This document shows, piece by piece, positions 23,466 through 35,535 of a DNA stretch of 64,000 bases; positions within the stretch are counted from its first letter, which is position 1, and each line of letters begins with the position of its first letter. Below the pieces are notes generated by a model that saw nothing but the letters and a program-made list of their open reading frames with translations, searched no databases and was not told where the DNA came from. The DNA lies in contig NW_006499912.1 in assembly GCF_000471905.2 (NCBI RefSeq), positions 4,021,541 to 4,085,540 on the forward strand. Direction: 5' to 3'. This DNA is from Amborella trichopoda. Lineage: Eukaryota > Streptophyta > Magnoliopsida > Amborellales > Amborellaceae. The position numbers and the translations under genes are program-made.

Positions 23466-25800
23466 TTAAAATCTGACGGACAAAAGTGAATATAACTTTC
23501 ATGTATTAAAAGCAAACGGCCACTTTGTATATGTTTCCAAAAAAAATAAGACAAGGTTTTCACGGTGCATGAGTTTAAGATCGGAGTATTTGGCCAAAAT
23601 TTAAAAAAATCTAAAGTTTCTGGGTTGCTAGAAATAGATTAGAGATAAGCTAAGTATGGTTTCATTGAGTTTCATGATTGTTCGGCTAACATTTAGGAAT
23701 CTATTAGCGGCAGGTGGGAAGTGAGAAAAGTGAAAAAAGAAGAAACAAAAGAAAACATTTGAGAGATCTAATCAAAAGTAGGCTGAAAAAGTTCAAATTT
23801 TGGACCAAGCTGAAAAGGTTCCAATTTTCGACAAAAAAGAGAGTAAGTGAAAAATCGTTGATCCAATCCGAAATCGAGACGATTTCTAAAGAGGAAACAT
23901 GATTCGGCCAGTTTTATACTCCGGCACGCCCCACCAATTCATGTAAGCCCTTGACTCTCTGGCAACTCAAACACGTGCACGCCAGTGGCGTTTATGCAAC
24001 GCATTATAGTAAACATTTTTTGTCCCATTGTTTTCGATGCGGGACAATCTGATGGCCTAACGTTGTGCATCCGCTCAACCCGACGTTTTCTTCACTTTCT
24101 CTCACACCATTATCGATCTCTCTCTTTCTCATCTGACCACCTTCCATCTGATGCGTATGAGTTAGATAAAAGAACATAATCACCGATATGTCTCGGTTCG
24201 AACCAATTAACCAAGCTCTACATGTCCATTAATGGCACATGCACCCAACAAAATAGGTTAAATAGGTATCTCTCTCATAAATTCATGGGCTTCTCTCATT
24301 AAATCAGCCCTCCCCAAAAGATCAACCATGCAGCCAAACTATATATGGTGGCAATAAATTGTTCCAAATAAACACGCATTTTATTTTTAATGATGGTAAT
24401 AAAATGTTCCAAGTTATTTATGGTGTCTGTATTAGGCAGGAATGGATAGGTATTATAAATATATCTCTCTCATATAAAAGGACATCTATAAAATAAAATG
24501 GTTTATAATTCTTTTTAAAATTAATTTTATTTATTTATTTTTAATATTTAATCCTTATTATGATTAATTACATTTATTTATTTTTTTAATATATATAATT
24601 AATTTTTAATTACATATAATTACAAAAATAAAATTCGACATAATAATTTGTAAAAATTAACATAATTATATGAAATTATTGTACTAGGTCATAGGATATT
24701 AAAAAAATAATAATAATAATACTAATATTATTTTTTTTTAACATTTTAAAAAATACTAGTTTATGACATATTTTAAGAGAGAAAAATAACACTAGTTCAT
24801 ATCACTTTAAAATTTATTTCAAGTTGCTTTATCAATTATCTCACGATGTAAATATGAAATTTTTATTTATTTTCCTAATTCTATTCAAATATGATTGCAA
24901 ATTTATGTTACTAAATTCTATATTTCTATAAACACTAATTATTGTACATTAGATTTATTTATTTGTGAGGGTCATACCCATATTTTTTTAATCATGTTTA
25001 TTATAATTAACAATTATATTTATTACAATGATAATCAAATCTTATATTTTATTTATTAATTTCTTTATATTATAAAGTATGCAATGTATTAGTTTTTGTT
25101 ATAGTTATCAATTATATTTTTAAATTAAATGATAATATAAGACAAATTTCAAATTTATTCTTATTTATATAATAAAATGATGATAAAATAATAAAATACA
25201 AACAAATAATTCTAATTTCAATGTATAATACTGTATTTAGTTAGGTCATAATAAATATTTGATGAGAATCTTCGTACAGGGAAACAACATCTCAATATTC
25301 ACATGTTGATACGAAAGAATGAAAGCTAATAATGGAGTACTCTCATTTCTTATTAGATTCCAAAAAAACAATATTTATAATGAATTTTAATAATTTTTTT
25401 GGATTTTTTTCAAGACTTAATTCGACCGATTTGGCCGATTCTCAATCTGGATTATCGATTCATCGATCCGGATGGATTTTCGGGATGCCCGATTCGATGC
25501 GCCAATCTGTTTTTTATACCACTGGAATCGGCCAATCAATTAAGAATTGGCTCTGACCGATTCTATAATCTCTTTTATTTGATATCCTGACTAAACTTAT
25601 CAAAGATGCGGTTTTTAGCTTGGCTAGTCGGGCCAACGGGTCCAGTCCGATGTGATCTTCATAACATTGTGCAAATGGTGGTCTAAAAGGTTGGGCTAGC
25701 CTAGGTATAATAACTATTTTTCTTTTGCCATTTGGAGGAATGGGGAGGCTATGTTCGAAATATCTGATATAGTTCTGGGTATTTTAGTCATTTGTCATTT
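23466..25800. other. Intergenic upstream of Rab, with a very AT-rich block
   Basis: No gene is recognised. From about 24480 to 25260 the sequence is almost entirely A and T, with long AATTA/ATTTATTT runs. This could act as a matrix-attachment or nucleosome-poor region (speculative). A patch rich in CCGATT/GGCCGATT words follows at about 25420-25560 and looks repeat-derived. Confidence 0.5.
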
Positions 25801-25810
25801 TGTGTTACTC

Positions 25811-25817
25811 TATAAAT
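25811..25817 (+). promoter_or_regulatory. Probable TATA box of the Rab gene
   Basis: TATAAAT sits 116 bases before the Rab ATG, in a short region of normal composition downstream of very AT-rich DNA. It is the best-placed TATA-like element, but in AT-rich DNA such matches can be chance. Confidence 0.4.
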
Positions 25818-25932
25818 GTTCCCTAACCCAGCGTGGCTTCTTTTAACCCGAGATTCTTTACGTCAGGGTTTCGGAAAGAAGAATTTAACCTGCATTGTTT
25901 TTTTGTCTTTCTGTTCTGGTTTTGAGAAAGCC

Positions 25933-26741
25933 ATGAATCCTGAATAGTAAGTTCATGAACTTTTCCTTTCTATGTACTTTTCTCAATTCATGTGTTATTT
26001 ATCAGTTTTTTTTTTTTTAATTCTATTATTAGCGATGATCTGGTGTTATAGGGTTTGGGCTGTGCATCATGGCTATGATTTCTGATTCAAATTGTTAAAA
26101 TTTGGGGAAATTGGATTAATTTTATGGGAAATGGTTGGTTTCATGGATTAGGACTATGTGTCTTTGTTTATCTATTATTTTTTAATGGGCTATGGCTGTA
26201 CTCGTTTTCTGTTTGATCAATTGCCAGCACGGTTTTATTTAATAGGAAAATGGGGGATTCTCTGGGGTATTGGAAGTTTTGGGCATTGATGAATTTTGAA
26301 TATTAAGAACTAAGGAAATTGGTTTGTGGTTAGATTAGGGGAATGAAAAAGATCCATGTATCGTTATGTCTCAGATATCATGTTCAAATTTCTGTGACTT
26401 CAGTTTGGTTTGTGGAACATCACCACCCCCTCACCCCNNNNNNNNNNNNNNNNNNNNNNNNNNNNNNNNNNNNNNNNNNNNNNNNNNNNNNNNNNNNNNN
26501 NNNNNNNNNNNNNNNNNNNNNNNNNNNNNNNNNNNNNNNNNNNNNNNNNNNNNNNNNNNNNNNNNNNNNNNNNNNNNNNNNNNNNNNNNNNNNNNNNNNN
26601 NNACACTCACCACCCCCTCCACCCCCCCCCCCCCCCCCCACCCCCCCCCCCCCACCCCGCCACACACACACGACAACACCCTCGAATTTGTGATTTTATT
26701 TAGTTTGTTTTAATTGCTTTACCGTATTGCATGCAACATTT

Positions 26742-26780
<39 letters not shown>

Positions 26781-29700
26781 GTGTTTGTGTGTGTGTGGAT
26801 TTGAAGTTTTGAATGTCTATCTGGTTTTGGCCAGGTTTGGAATTATATGAGTTTATGGTAGTTGGACAACTGGCATATGTGAAACTTTGTTTGGAGGATC
26901 ATTGACTGGTATTCATTTAGTTGATTTTGCATTTTAATTTTTCTGGGACACAACAAACTTTCCATCTATTTAGTGTCTGCTAGGCTTTCGTATACATCCC
27001 AGTTTGGGTGAGGGAGGTCAAATGTTTGAACCCTTCAAGTTTGTCCCTAAAACACCAAACAAGCTGAGCTAGCCTTTTTGTTTCAGTTCCCTAAAATAAA
27101 AAAATGAGAGAACGTTAGGAAAACATATTAATGAAATTTCATTGATTATCAAAAAGAAAAAAAAAACCCAATGAGTGCAGCTCTTATGGCTGCACATGTC
27201 TCTTTTCCATAATTGTAGTTCCGTAGGATTATTTGATCAGCAATTACATGTATATCTTTTGCTTGAAGCCAGAACCAGTGTATTACGCAATGCATTTTTT
27301 GTTGAAAGACCGATGAGAGAGATTTCATTTACTTTAGGAACTGTTGGGCAACACATCTTTCATGAAGTGATCTATTTCCTTTGTTTGAAGTGATCATTTC
27401 TCATAAATTTTGTTTGGATCATAGTTGTTGGGATCTCACAAACTAGGTGGCAATCTTGCTTTGGAATCTTGATCTAGTGCTCCAGGAAGGGATCTTACAG
27501 AGATCTCCATTTTCAAAATTTGGAATCTTGATCCCCCCGTTAGCAATCTCGATCCCCACCTTAAAGACTAGATAATGACCAAACTGATGATTTTCTTTAT
27601 TTATAACCAGCTAGCAATACAACTACACTTTTAATATAATTACACTGCTTGCTGGCTATAAGTAAAGAAATATCTCCTTTAAAGAGTATTTGTAATCCTA
27701 GATTATAGATATTCTTCAAGGTGAGGAGCAAGATTGTCAAAAGGTCAGGATTGCGATCCTTAATATATGGGGATCTTGATCTCTAACATATGCTTTGTAC
27801 TGACAGTGTTCCCAACCATAGAGATATTCTAGCCTTTCACGATCCCAAGCTCTCGATCCTGGTCATGTTCCTGATCATGCTCCCTATCCCTACAACTATG
27901 GTTTGGATTTGGATTTGGATTTGGATGTTACAGAACTTTATTCATTGTGACTGTAGGCCACTTTGGTCTTTGTTGCTTGTATGTTGAAACATTTGTTTTG
28001 GATTTGTTGATGAATGATGAGTATTCCTTTTCCTGGCTTTGCTTTTTATTGTTACATACAAATCATTATTCGTTATTTGGTTGCAATCTTTACGATTGTA
28101 ACAATTTTGGCTTGTGCTTGTTATGGATCCCATTTTAGGAGTTTTATTGTGATTGATTTGCAGCAATCAGAGCTTTTAGGATGTTGATTTGAGCCCAGGA
28201 GCAGTGGTCCTTTCCTGGGGCTTCTGAACTTTTGTGGATTATCATCTGCAGTTTGCACTCTGCTGTTTGTAGGGGCATTGGTATGGTTTGAGGGAAAGAG
28301 AAAGGTGGTTTTGTATTCCGAAGGAATTCATAGAGGTGTTTCTTATGTTGCATTTCAGTAGTATGGATTTAACTTATTTTCCCATCCATTAATGATGGGA
28401 GGTGTTCTAAAGATTAAACATTCACCAATGGTTACATGAGATGTATCTCCCCTTAGAGGCCAAAGTTTTTTATATGCAGTAGTGGGATTTGTACTTTCTT
28501 TCTTTTTTTTTCAGATACTTGCACATCCATGTTCTTAGGATGCAATCATTTATTGGCCTCACTTTTAGAAAATTGAAGGTTAGGATGACTTTGGTTTTAT
28601 CTTGGAGAGGTTTGTGTTATTTTTTTGCTTTTGCAATAAGTTCTCATCCTCACATCTCCACTTATTATGGTGGGTAGTATACTATTTCTTTTAATCATCA
28701 ATTAGAAAAACTAGAAGGAAAGTGCTTGTTTATGACAGAATACCCCACTTTAAATAATCATACTCTCCAATGTGCATCGTATAATAGCATGTCCTAAACT
28801 CCATTGTGCATCATATAATAGCATGAGGCATTGCTTTTAAACTGTATTGCTCATGCTTATAAAAAGTCAATTTAGCTCTGTGTATACAACCTATTTTTGT
28901 ACAAAATCGAGGTTTGCCATGCCCACTTTTTACCTGGCTTGCTTTTGAGGCAGGAATATTATTTTTTATTAATGGGTAGGTGAAAACCATTGGTTCTTGC
29001 AATTCATGTATTTCATGCATGCAGATATGTAAAATGGTAACACCATTTGTTAATTATTGATCCCAATTTTTTGAAAACTATTAGGAATTATCCGTAGACA
29101 ATCCGGTTCTTTGTAGGAATCTGTGATTTATATAATATATAGATATAATGGGTAATTTCTATTACAAGTCATGTGAAAGTTCCATGCGATAGCTGGGAAG
29201 AGTATTTGGTGGGACATCGGTGGATTGGAAAAAGAGAATCACAGGATTTGATCACTAGTCACAAAGTGCTCCAAAAAAACCAATGCACGCTAGGTGATTT
29301 GAAAACGACAAGTTATAGTATATTACATTAATATATATATTTTTTAAATACCAGCTCAGCGATGATCCAAGAATGATTCAGTTTGTCTATCCAGCCGATG
29401 TGGATTGGGATTGGAGGTTTGCGATCTGCTCCACCCATCCCTTCTTTTAAACACTGATTAATCCTATTAGAATTAGGTCTTTTGGGGTTCTTTTGTAAAC
29501 TAGGAAGATCGTCCAATACTTAATGTTGGAAGAATTGGTCTTGTATTTCCTTTCTTTTGAGAACCATGTGCACTCCTGCTCAGATGATCATGCACATTTG
29601 GGGGTCAAACATTTGAACATACGCCTGCTTCTGTGCCTGAGTATAGGGGCATAATTCTCTTGGTTTGTAAATTTGTATTTATGTTCATTTTCTCCTATAC

Positions 29701-32700
29701 TAAGCAGGGGATGAATAAACCATCTAAATATGTGGATAGTCATGCAATTTGTAGAGTGGGTTTCAACAAAGTAACAATGATTAGGCTGGGTTTATGCAGA
29801 AGCATAGACATGCCTTCTTCCATAGTCATTTTAGAGAGATGTCAGCTTGATGTCCCCTTGCTAGGTGCTTTTAAATTCATTCCCTCTGTGAATTTGTACC
29901 TTAAATGTGTGTATTTAAACTTTTGCTACCAATGGCTTTATAGAGGCGTGGAATTCATGTTTCATAAATCTCATATCACATGCTTCAATTTAATCAATGT
30001 AATAGTTATCCAAAATAACCCTCTGGCTTTGTTAAATAGGCCTTAGTGTGTGGTTTTGTGATTTTAATGTTTGAAATATCTGAACTTAATATGTCATGCT
30101 GTGCAGCAACATCCTGCTGTGTGGTTTTCAGAGGCTCTAAGTGGCCATTTTCTGTAGTTTATATTGTGGTCAAATGACTTAAGAGTTACATAAGTGAGGA
30201 ATATTGTTTAAAATTGGATATTTTATGAGTATGGGATAATTTATCTTTCTTGTTGCAGTGACTATCTTTTCAAGCTTTTGCTTATTGGAGATTCCGGTGT
30301 TGGCAAGTCATGCCTTTTGCTGAGGTTTGCGGTATGGAATCGAGACCTTTTCATATACCTTTTGAAGGGTTATGTAGCCAAAATGTACTGCCTTTTATGA
30401 TTTTGTCAGGGTGATTATGTTTTGTCGTTCTCTGTCTTTCTCCATCTTTATTCTGGTATGTTAGCTGATATCAGCCTTGGATTTGTCTTCAAAGAGTAGA
30501 TTACAGAAAAATTCAAGTGGAATATACTTAGAGAAATTAGATTTGATTGTTCTGGCAGGGTTTCTGAAAATGTGTAATGTCTTGTCATTTTGAAATTTTG
30601 ATTTAATAGATTTTATAATATCTTATTCTTCAATAGACGATAAGATGAGAGAAAGTAGACTTAGGTGAGCGGGCCATGTGCAGTGTAGACCCAATACAAC
30701 ACTAGTAAGGAGACGTGATTTGGTTCAAGTGGAAGGCTCTAAAAGGGCAAGGGAAAAGCCCAAAAGGACATGGATGGAAGTAGTGAGAAAAGATATGGGG
30801 GTTTTTGGTCTTACTGAGGGTATGGCCCTCGATAGAGTAGAATGGCGGAATAGGATTCATGTAGCTGACTTCAAATAATTGGGATAAGATGAGATTCTAA
30901 AATATCTTATACCTTCTAACTTATCCAAAAAAAAAATTTGAGGTCATTTCTCCATTATACTTGGAATGTCAATAGTTTTTTTTCTCCATTGTGGTTGGTG
31001 TGTCGATCAGTAGATCATATTTGGGTGACCTTGACCATATGAAAACATAATCTCCTAGTCAAGGTACTCTTTGGCATATTTTGGATAGAGAACGATCCAA
31101 CTTTTGGGTGTTGGCTTGGCATGGGATGGTAACATTGCTTAGACAAGTTTTGTGTTTTTGACAGGAATTGATGTTCATCTTTTAGCCACCCTATTTCGTG
31201 GCTCCAAATTAAAATGCATCAAGAAATGTGCCTATGAGTAATTGAAGCAATTTATTGGGGTGCTTCATCTTAACTATTGATTTTTGCTACCTTGTACAGT
31301 ATGGCTGCTGAAGAGTCTTGGCCATATGATAGCTCATTTGTTCATTATGCAATGCTTTAAAATGACTTTCTGGTTCTTCTCTTTATTAACCTATGTCCAT
31401 GGGTTTAATATGTTGCCATTGAGTTCATGCATCTCGAAGGAGGACAATTTTATTGTCGTTGCATTCTGAGACTGGTGCATTATGGTGTCCCAGGGGGGTT
31501 CAGATTCCAAAGTTACATTCTGAAAGTTTTTGGAGTGGGTTGGTTGTGTGAGCTCAATTCAGTACATGCTGAGAAATGTATCATTTTGTAAAATAGTGAA
31601 AAATGCATTTCACAACATTGAAATGGTTGTTTTTATATGAGTTGGAAGGCAGGCTTTGTATGAGAAATACGATGGTTGTTGCATTGACAGTCGAAGAAGT
31701 GACCCTTATTGCAGTGACTCCAACAATAGAAATGGCCAAGGGTATTAAGGCATTGAACCTTTCTTTTTTGTTGGGCAATGTCGTCATGAACAAAGACATA
31801 CCATTCACCCCGAAAAAGCTCCCGTTCCCTCTTTAATAAGCGTCAGCATCTCTATAAAAATTAGCTCCTATTTTCTCCTTCTCCCTCATTATACATATTA
31901 TTCTTCATGCATATCTTTATATGGGCATGCTTTTTCATGAGTCATATGCTTCATGCTTTTTCAGATGCATAAGACCTATAGCATGCTAGTGCAGAGCAAC
32001 TAGAACTGATATGTTTGAAAAATGCTTTTATGAGGAGGTAGCCCGAATATCTGAACCCACCTTCTCAAGCAGCTCCTTAGCACTAAAATGGCATTTTTAC
32101 CGGTTTAATGTCAGCATATTCAGTCTAAATCTTCCTAACTTGATCGTGTTCTTCAGAAGGAGCTGGAATGGAGTAAGGTATTCGTTTTCACATTGGAAGT
32201 TTATTCCAACAGGCAATGCAGTGCTCTGTGGCTGAGGACAATTGTCCAATTCTTTTCACGTCTATAAGAATAGCATGGAACTGAATAAGGAAACAAGATG
32301 GTAGAACTTTCCATCATTTAGCAAAGTCAATAGGAATGAAAACATGAACTTGCCTGAGCTATAGTGTACCCAGCAGCTCTTGTTTGCTCTTTAGGAAGCA
32401 TGGCAGCATCTCTATAAGGTCTATTGTCAATCTCCAACTTCTACTGCCATGAGACCAACTCATCTTATCATGCTACCAACATGGTTTGTTATGGTTTCAT
32501 GATGTTCTTCTTACATCTCTGATACATAACAGCATTGGCATGCTCAAGATTGACTAAAAAAATAATAATGGCTTCTGATTGGATACTAGAACTGAGATTT
32601 TCTTGAATCTGATGCTAAATTTTCGCACGCTCTGTTGCTAGTCCTGTTTGGACTGGGACTTTTTGGGTCATTGATGAAAATCAAATATTAAGGGCTCATA

Positions 32701-33776
32701 ATGCACCCATTCTTTTTGGTTATTTTGATGTAATAATGTTTATGAATTTCAGGCCTTTATAGTCATGCAAGAAGAATGTCAACCCTTTGTAGTCAGTTCG
32801 GATTTGAGTATAAAATCTGATTATTGTGTTGAAGTGCACATACAATGCATAAAACTAGGTCATACCCTTTCATCATTTTTCTGTTGCTCATGATTTGAGT
32901 TCCTCTTTGTCCTTTTTATTTGAGGAACATGTCTTGTTATCACAGTCGTTATTTGGTTGACTTTGAGCTCCTTGTGTTTCTCTATTGATGTAGGATGATT
33001 CATATTTAGAGAGTTACATCAGTACAATTGGTGTTGATTTCGTAAGTATCATTTTCAATAATTTGCAGAGTGGCCTTTCAATTTATGTTTGTTTCCTTTT
33101 ATGAATATTATGGTACCATGACTGCAATTTTGTCATTTTTATTAGAAAATTCGCACAGTGGAGCAGGATGGAAAGACCATTAAACTTCAAATCGTGAGTT
33201 AGACTTGTACCAATTAAGTTCTCTTTTGAGACACATTTTGATTTTCTCTTTATCGCACCCTTCATTTGTTTCTTCTTAGTGGGATACAGCTGGACAAGAA
33301 CGTTTCCGGACTATTACTAGCAGTTACTACCGTGGAGCTCATGGCATTATTGTAAGGATTGAGTATTTATGTTTGCATACGTCCAGTTCTGTGAGATGAG
33401 CATGACTAATGTAACTGATTTGGGTTGTTTTGGCAGGTTGTGTATGATGTCACTGACCAAGAGAGCTTCAACAATGTGAAGCAGTGGCTAAATGAGATTG
33501 ATCGCTATGCAAGTGAGAATGTAAACAAACTTTTGGTGGGGAATAAGTCCGATTTGACTGCTAACAAAGTGGTTTCATATGAAACGGCCAAGGTGACATG
33601 CCTACTGGATTTGTTTTCCTTGTTTCCTCCTCATCCTGTTTTTGTTTTCTTGTTTACATTGGAAACCTTTTCCAAGGAATAGGATTCCAGTCTACATCGT
33701 CTCTCTGTGCGTGTGATGTACGTGCATGTGTATGTACATCTGTGCTTGTGTGTATTTTCTGTGTGTTTTGGGGGCA

Positions 33777-33807
<31 letters not shown>

Positions 33808-35535
33808 GAGGGAGGGAGGGAGGGAGGGAAGGGAGGGACGGAACATGCACATATGTATCAATTTCTGGAGGGAGGGAGGGGAAGGAACATGCATCTATGT
33901 TATGTATCAATTTCTGACACATGTTATACCATCATTAAGGCGTTTGCAGATGAGATTGGAATTCCTTTCTTGGAGACCAGCGCAAAGAATGCTACCAATG
34001 TGGAGCAGGCATTCATGACCATGGCTGCTGAGATAAAGAACAGGTGAGATTTTAAGGATTTTTGGAAATCTCAGCATGTCCCCTTATTGATTTGGTCTTG
34101 AAATGGGTTTGATTTAAGAGAAGTTTTGTCTTTACTAATTAATACCGTAAAGCAATTTTTGAAGTTGAACTAGAATAAAATCGAGTCAATGTCTAACTTA
34201 CGGAATTTCCGGTTTGTGTTATTTTCCTTGGAACACAACTAAGAAAAATGCGAAGTACATTAACCATTATATGACCAAGTAAGGTGTAACAATGCAGTAG
34301 TAGTGCATACTATGCATATAAATGTATAAATAATGTTCATAGATCCTATTGGCAAATATTAGTAATTTATTATGTTATCCCTTGAGTGAAACATACTTAG
34401 TACATTCTACCTAGGTAAATGGTAGAACTTTGCATGCATGATACATTTAGTATGCAGTATGCGTGATATTTACTGATTATTGTGTAGAACTGAGTACATA
34501 TCAAATTATTATAAAACATAAAGTGCATACCTATCTTTTTCGAAAATACACATGTATCTCATAGGTATACATCAGAAGCTGGAAAATTGACAAGTTGATC
34601 TGGTACTAAACTTTTATTTCAAGTTTGAGATCCACCATTTAAAGGAAATACTTGTTCTGAATAGCAAGTTTATCTAGTCAACCCAACCTGCTGTGAAATT
34701 GTTGTAGATAAAATGTTAAATTTTTTAAACCTGTAATGTCTCGGTTCTCTTTTTTTGATGAACTCATTTCTGGGCATTAAGCAAATGTTTCAAGTCAGCA
34801 GCGGCAGCAAATCAGGTAACCTGGTTAGACAATTCTCAAGATGGTGAGAGTTTTGATGCATTCCTAGTCTGGATTATCTCAGATAATTCTATGAATGTCT
34901 CATATGCTCATGCTTCCTCTTTTTGTTCATTGTCGGTATGGTTAGAAGCTCAATTACCTGTCACCTTTTTTGGTTTCTGTTCTTTGTAGAATGACATCTT
35001 TTCACTTTTGTTCTAATTCACCATTGTATTTGTTTGGAAGCTAAATCATCTCTCTACCACTATATGTTGGGGTCATACTTGATGATGCGCGCTGTTTATG
35101 TACATATGACTGCATGTCATATTAACGCAATGGACGGTTGAGATGAACATTTATCTGCCATAGTGGAAGCTCTGAGCAGAGGAATTGCTCACTAGCTGTC
35201 CTTTGTCAACAAGGGATGGTTGCTGTGATGTCACTGTTTAACTGTATATGCTTAACTGTATATTTCTTGTTTTCATGTCCTTCATGGGATGGCTTGTTTT
35301 TTCTTTTTTGAATCTTCAGCATGGATATATTGCATAAATGTCTCTCTTATCTCTGTTTTATCAGAGGATTCCTACTATTTAAGAATAGATACATCTGGAA
35401 GCTAAATTTGTTTCTCTATCTTTCCGTTCTTTCCTTTACAGGATGGCAAATCAGCCAGCCATGAACGCCAGTAAACCAGCTACTGTGCAAATGAGGGGCG
35501 AACCTGTTGCTCAGAAGAGTAGTTGTTGCTCTTAA
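25933..35535 (+). CDS. RABD2: Rab1/RABD2-type small GTPase
   Basis: Eight exons: 25933-25946, 30259-30331, 32994-33041, 33146-33193, 33280-33351, 33437-33592, 33940-34043, 35442-35535. They join to 609 nt (202 aa), the usual Rab1 length. Family knowledge: Rab1/RABD GTPases control ER-to-Golgi vesicle transport on membranes. Seen: N-terminus [17 protein letters not shown]-loop GDSGVGKS at 15-22, switch I with Thr40 and IGVDF at 41-45, WDTAGQE at 62-68, NKSD at 121-124, ETSAK at 149-153, and a C-terminal CCS with two cysteines for geranylgeranylation. All nucleotide-binding residues are present. Exon 1 codes only four codons plus two bases, so gene finders could miss it. Intron 1 (4312 bp) contains an N gap, intron 2 (2662 bp) carries an RTE-LINE relic and intron 6 a GA/GGGA microsatellite. 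Introns 3-5 are 85-104 bp. No frame break is seen. Confidence 0.97.
26438..26602. other. Assembly gap of 165 Ns in Rab intron 1
   Basis: The gap lies between C-rich low-complexity runs (CACCACCCCC on the left, long C and CA runs on the right). It is within the first intron and does not interrupt the reconstructed coding sequence. Confidence 0.98.
27592..27670. repeat. Foldback hairpin in Rab intron 1
   Basis: The arms 27592-27616 and 27646-27670 are inverted copies matching at about 22 of 25 positions around a 29-nt AT-rich loop. The flanks contain repeated GGAATCTTGATC-like words. This is probably the centre of a small MITE; the outer ends were not resolved. Confidence 0.5.
30640..30890 (+). 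mobile_element. RTE-type LINE 3' fragment in Rab intron 2
   Basis: Translation gives a stretch with [15 protein letters not shown] followed by [15 protein letters not shown]. This is the typical C-terminal tail of plant RTE-clade LINEs, followed by the usual AATTGGGATAAGATGAGATT 3' sequence. The rest of the element is missing (5' truncation). A related fragment on the other strand lies near 62.2-62.4 kb. Confidence 0.75.
33779..33835. repeat. GA/GGGA microsatellite in Rab intron 6
   Basis: A run of (GA)n passes into (GGGA)n. Just after it, a segment of about 45 bases (GAACATGCA...TATGTATCAATTTCTG) occurs twice, so intron 6 has grown by local duplication. Confidence 0.85.

Noticed and set aside
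26343-26713. Several proline- or glycine-rich reading frames on both strands
   Set aside because: They run through the N gap and C-rich low-complexity DNA in an intron.
33598-34047. A 149-codon plus-strand reading frame ending in genuine Rab sequence
   Set aside because: Its first two thirds are intron 6, including GA-repeat translation. The frame joins Rab exon 7 by chance, and intron retention (347 nt) would shift the exon 6 frame.
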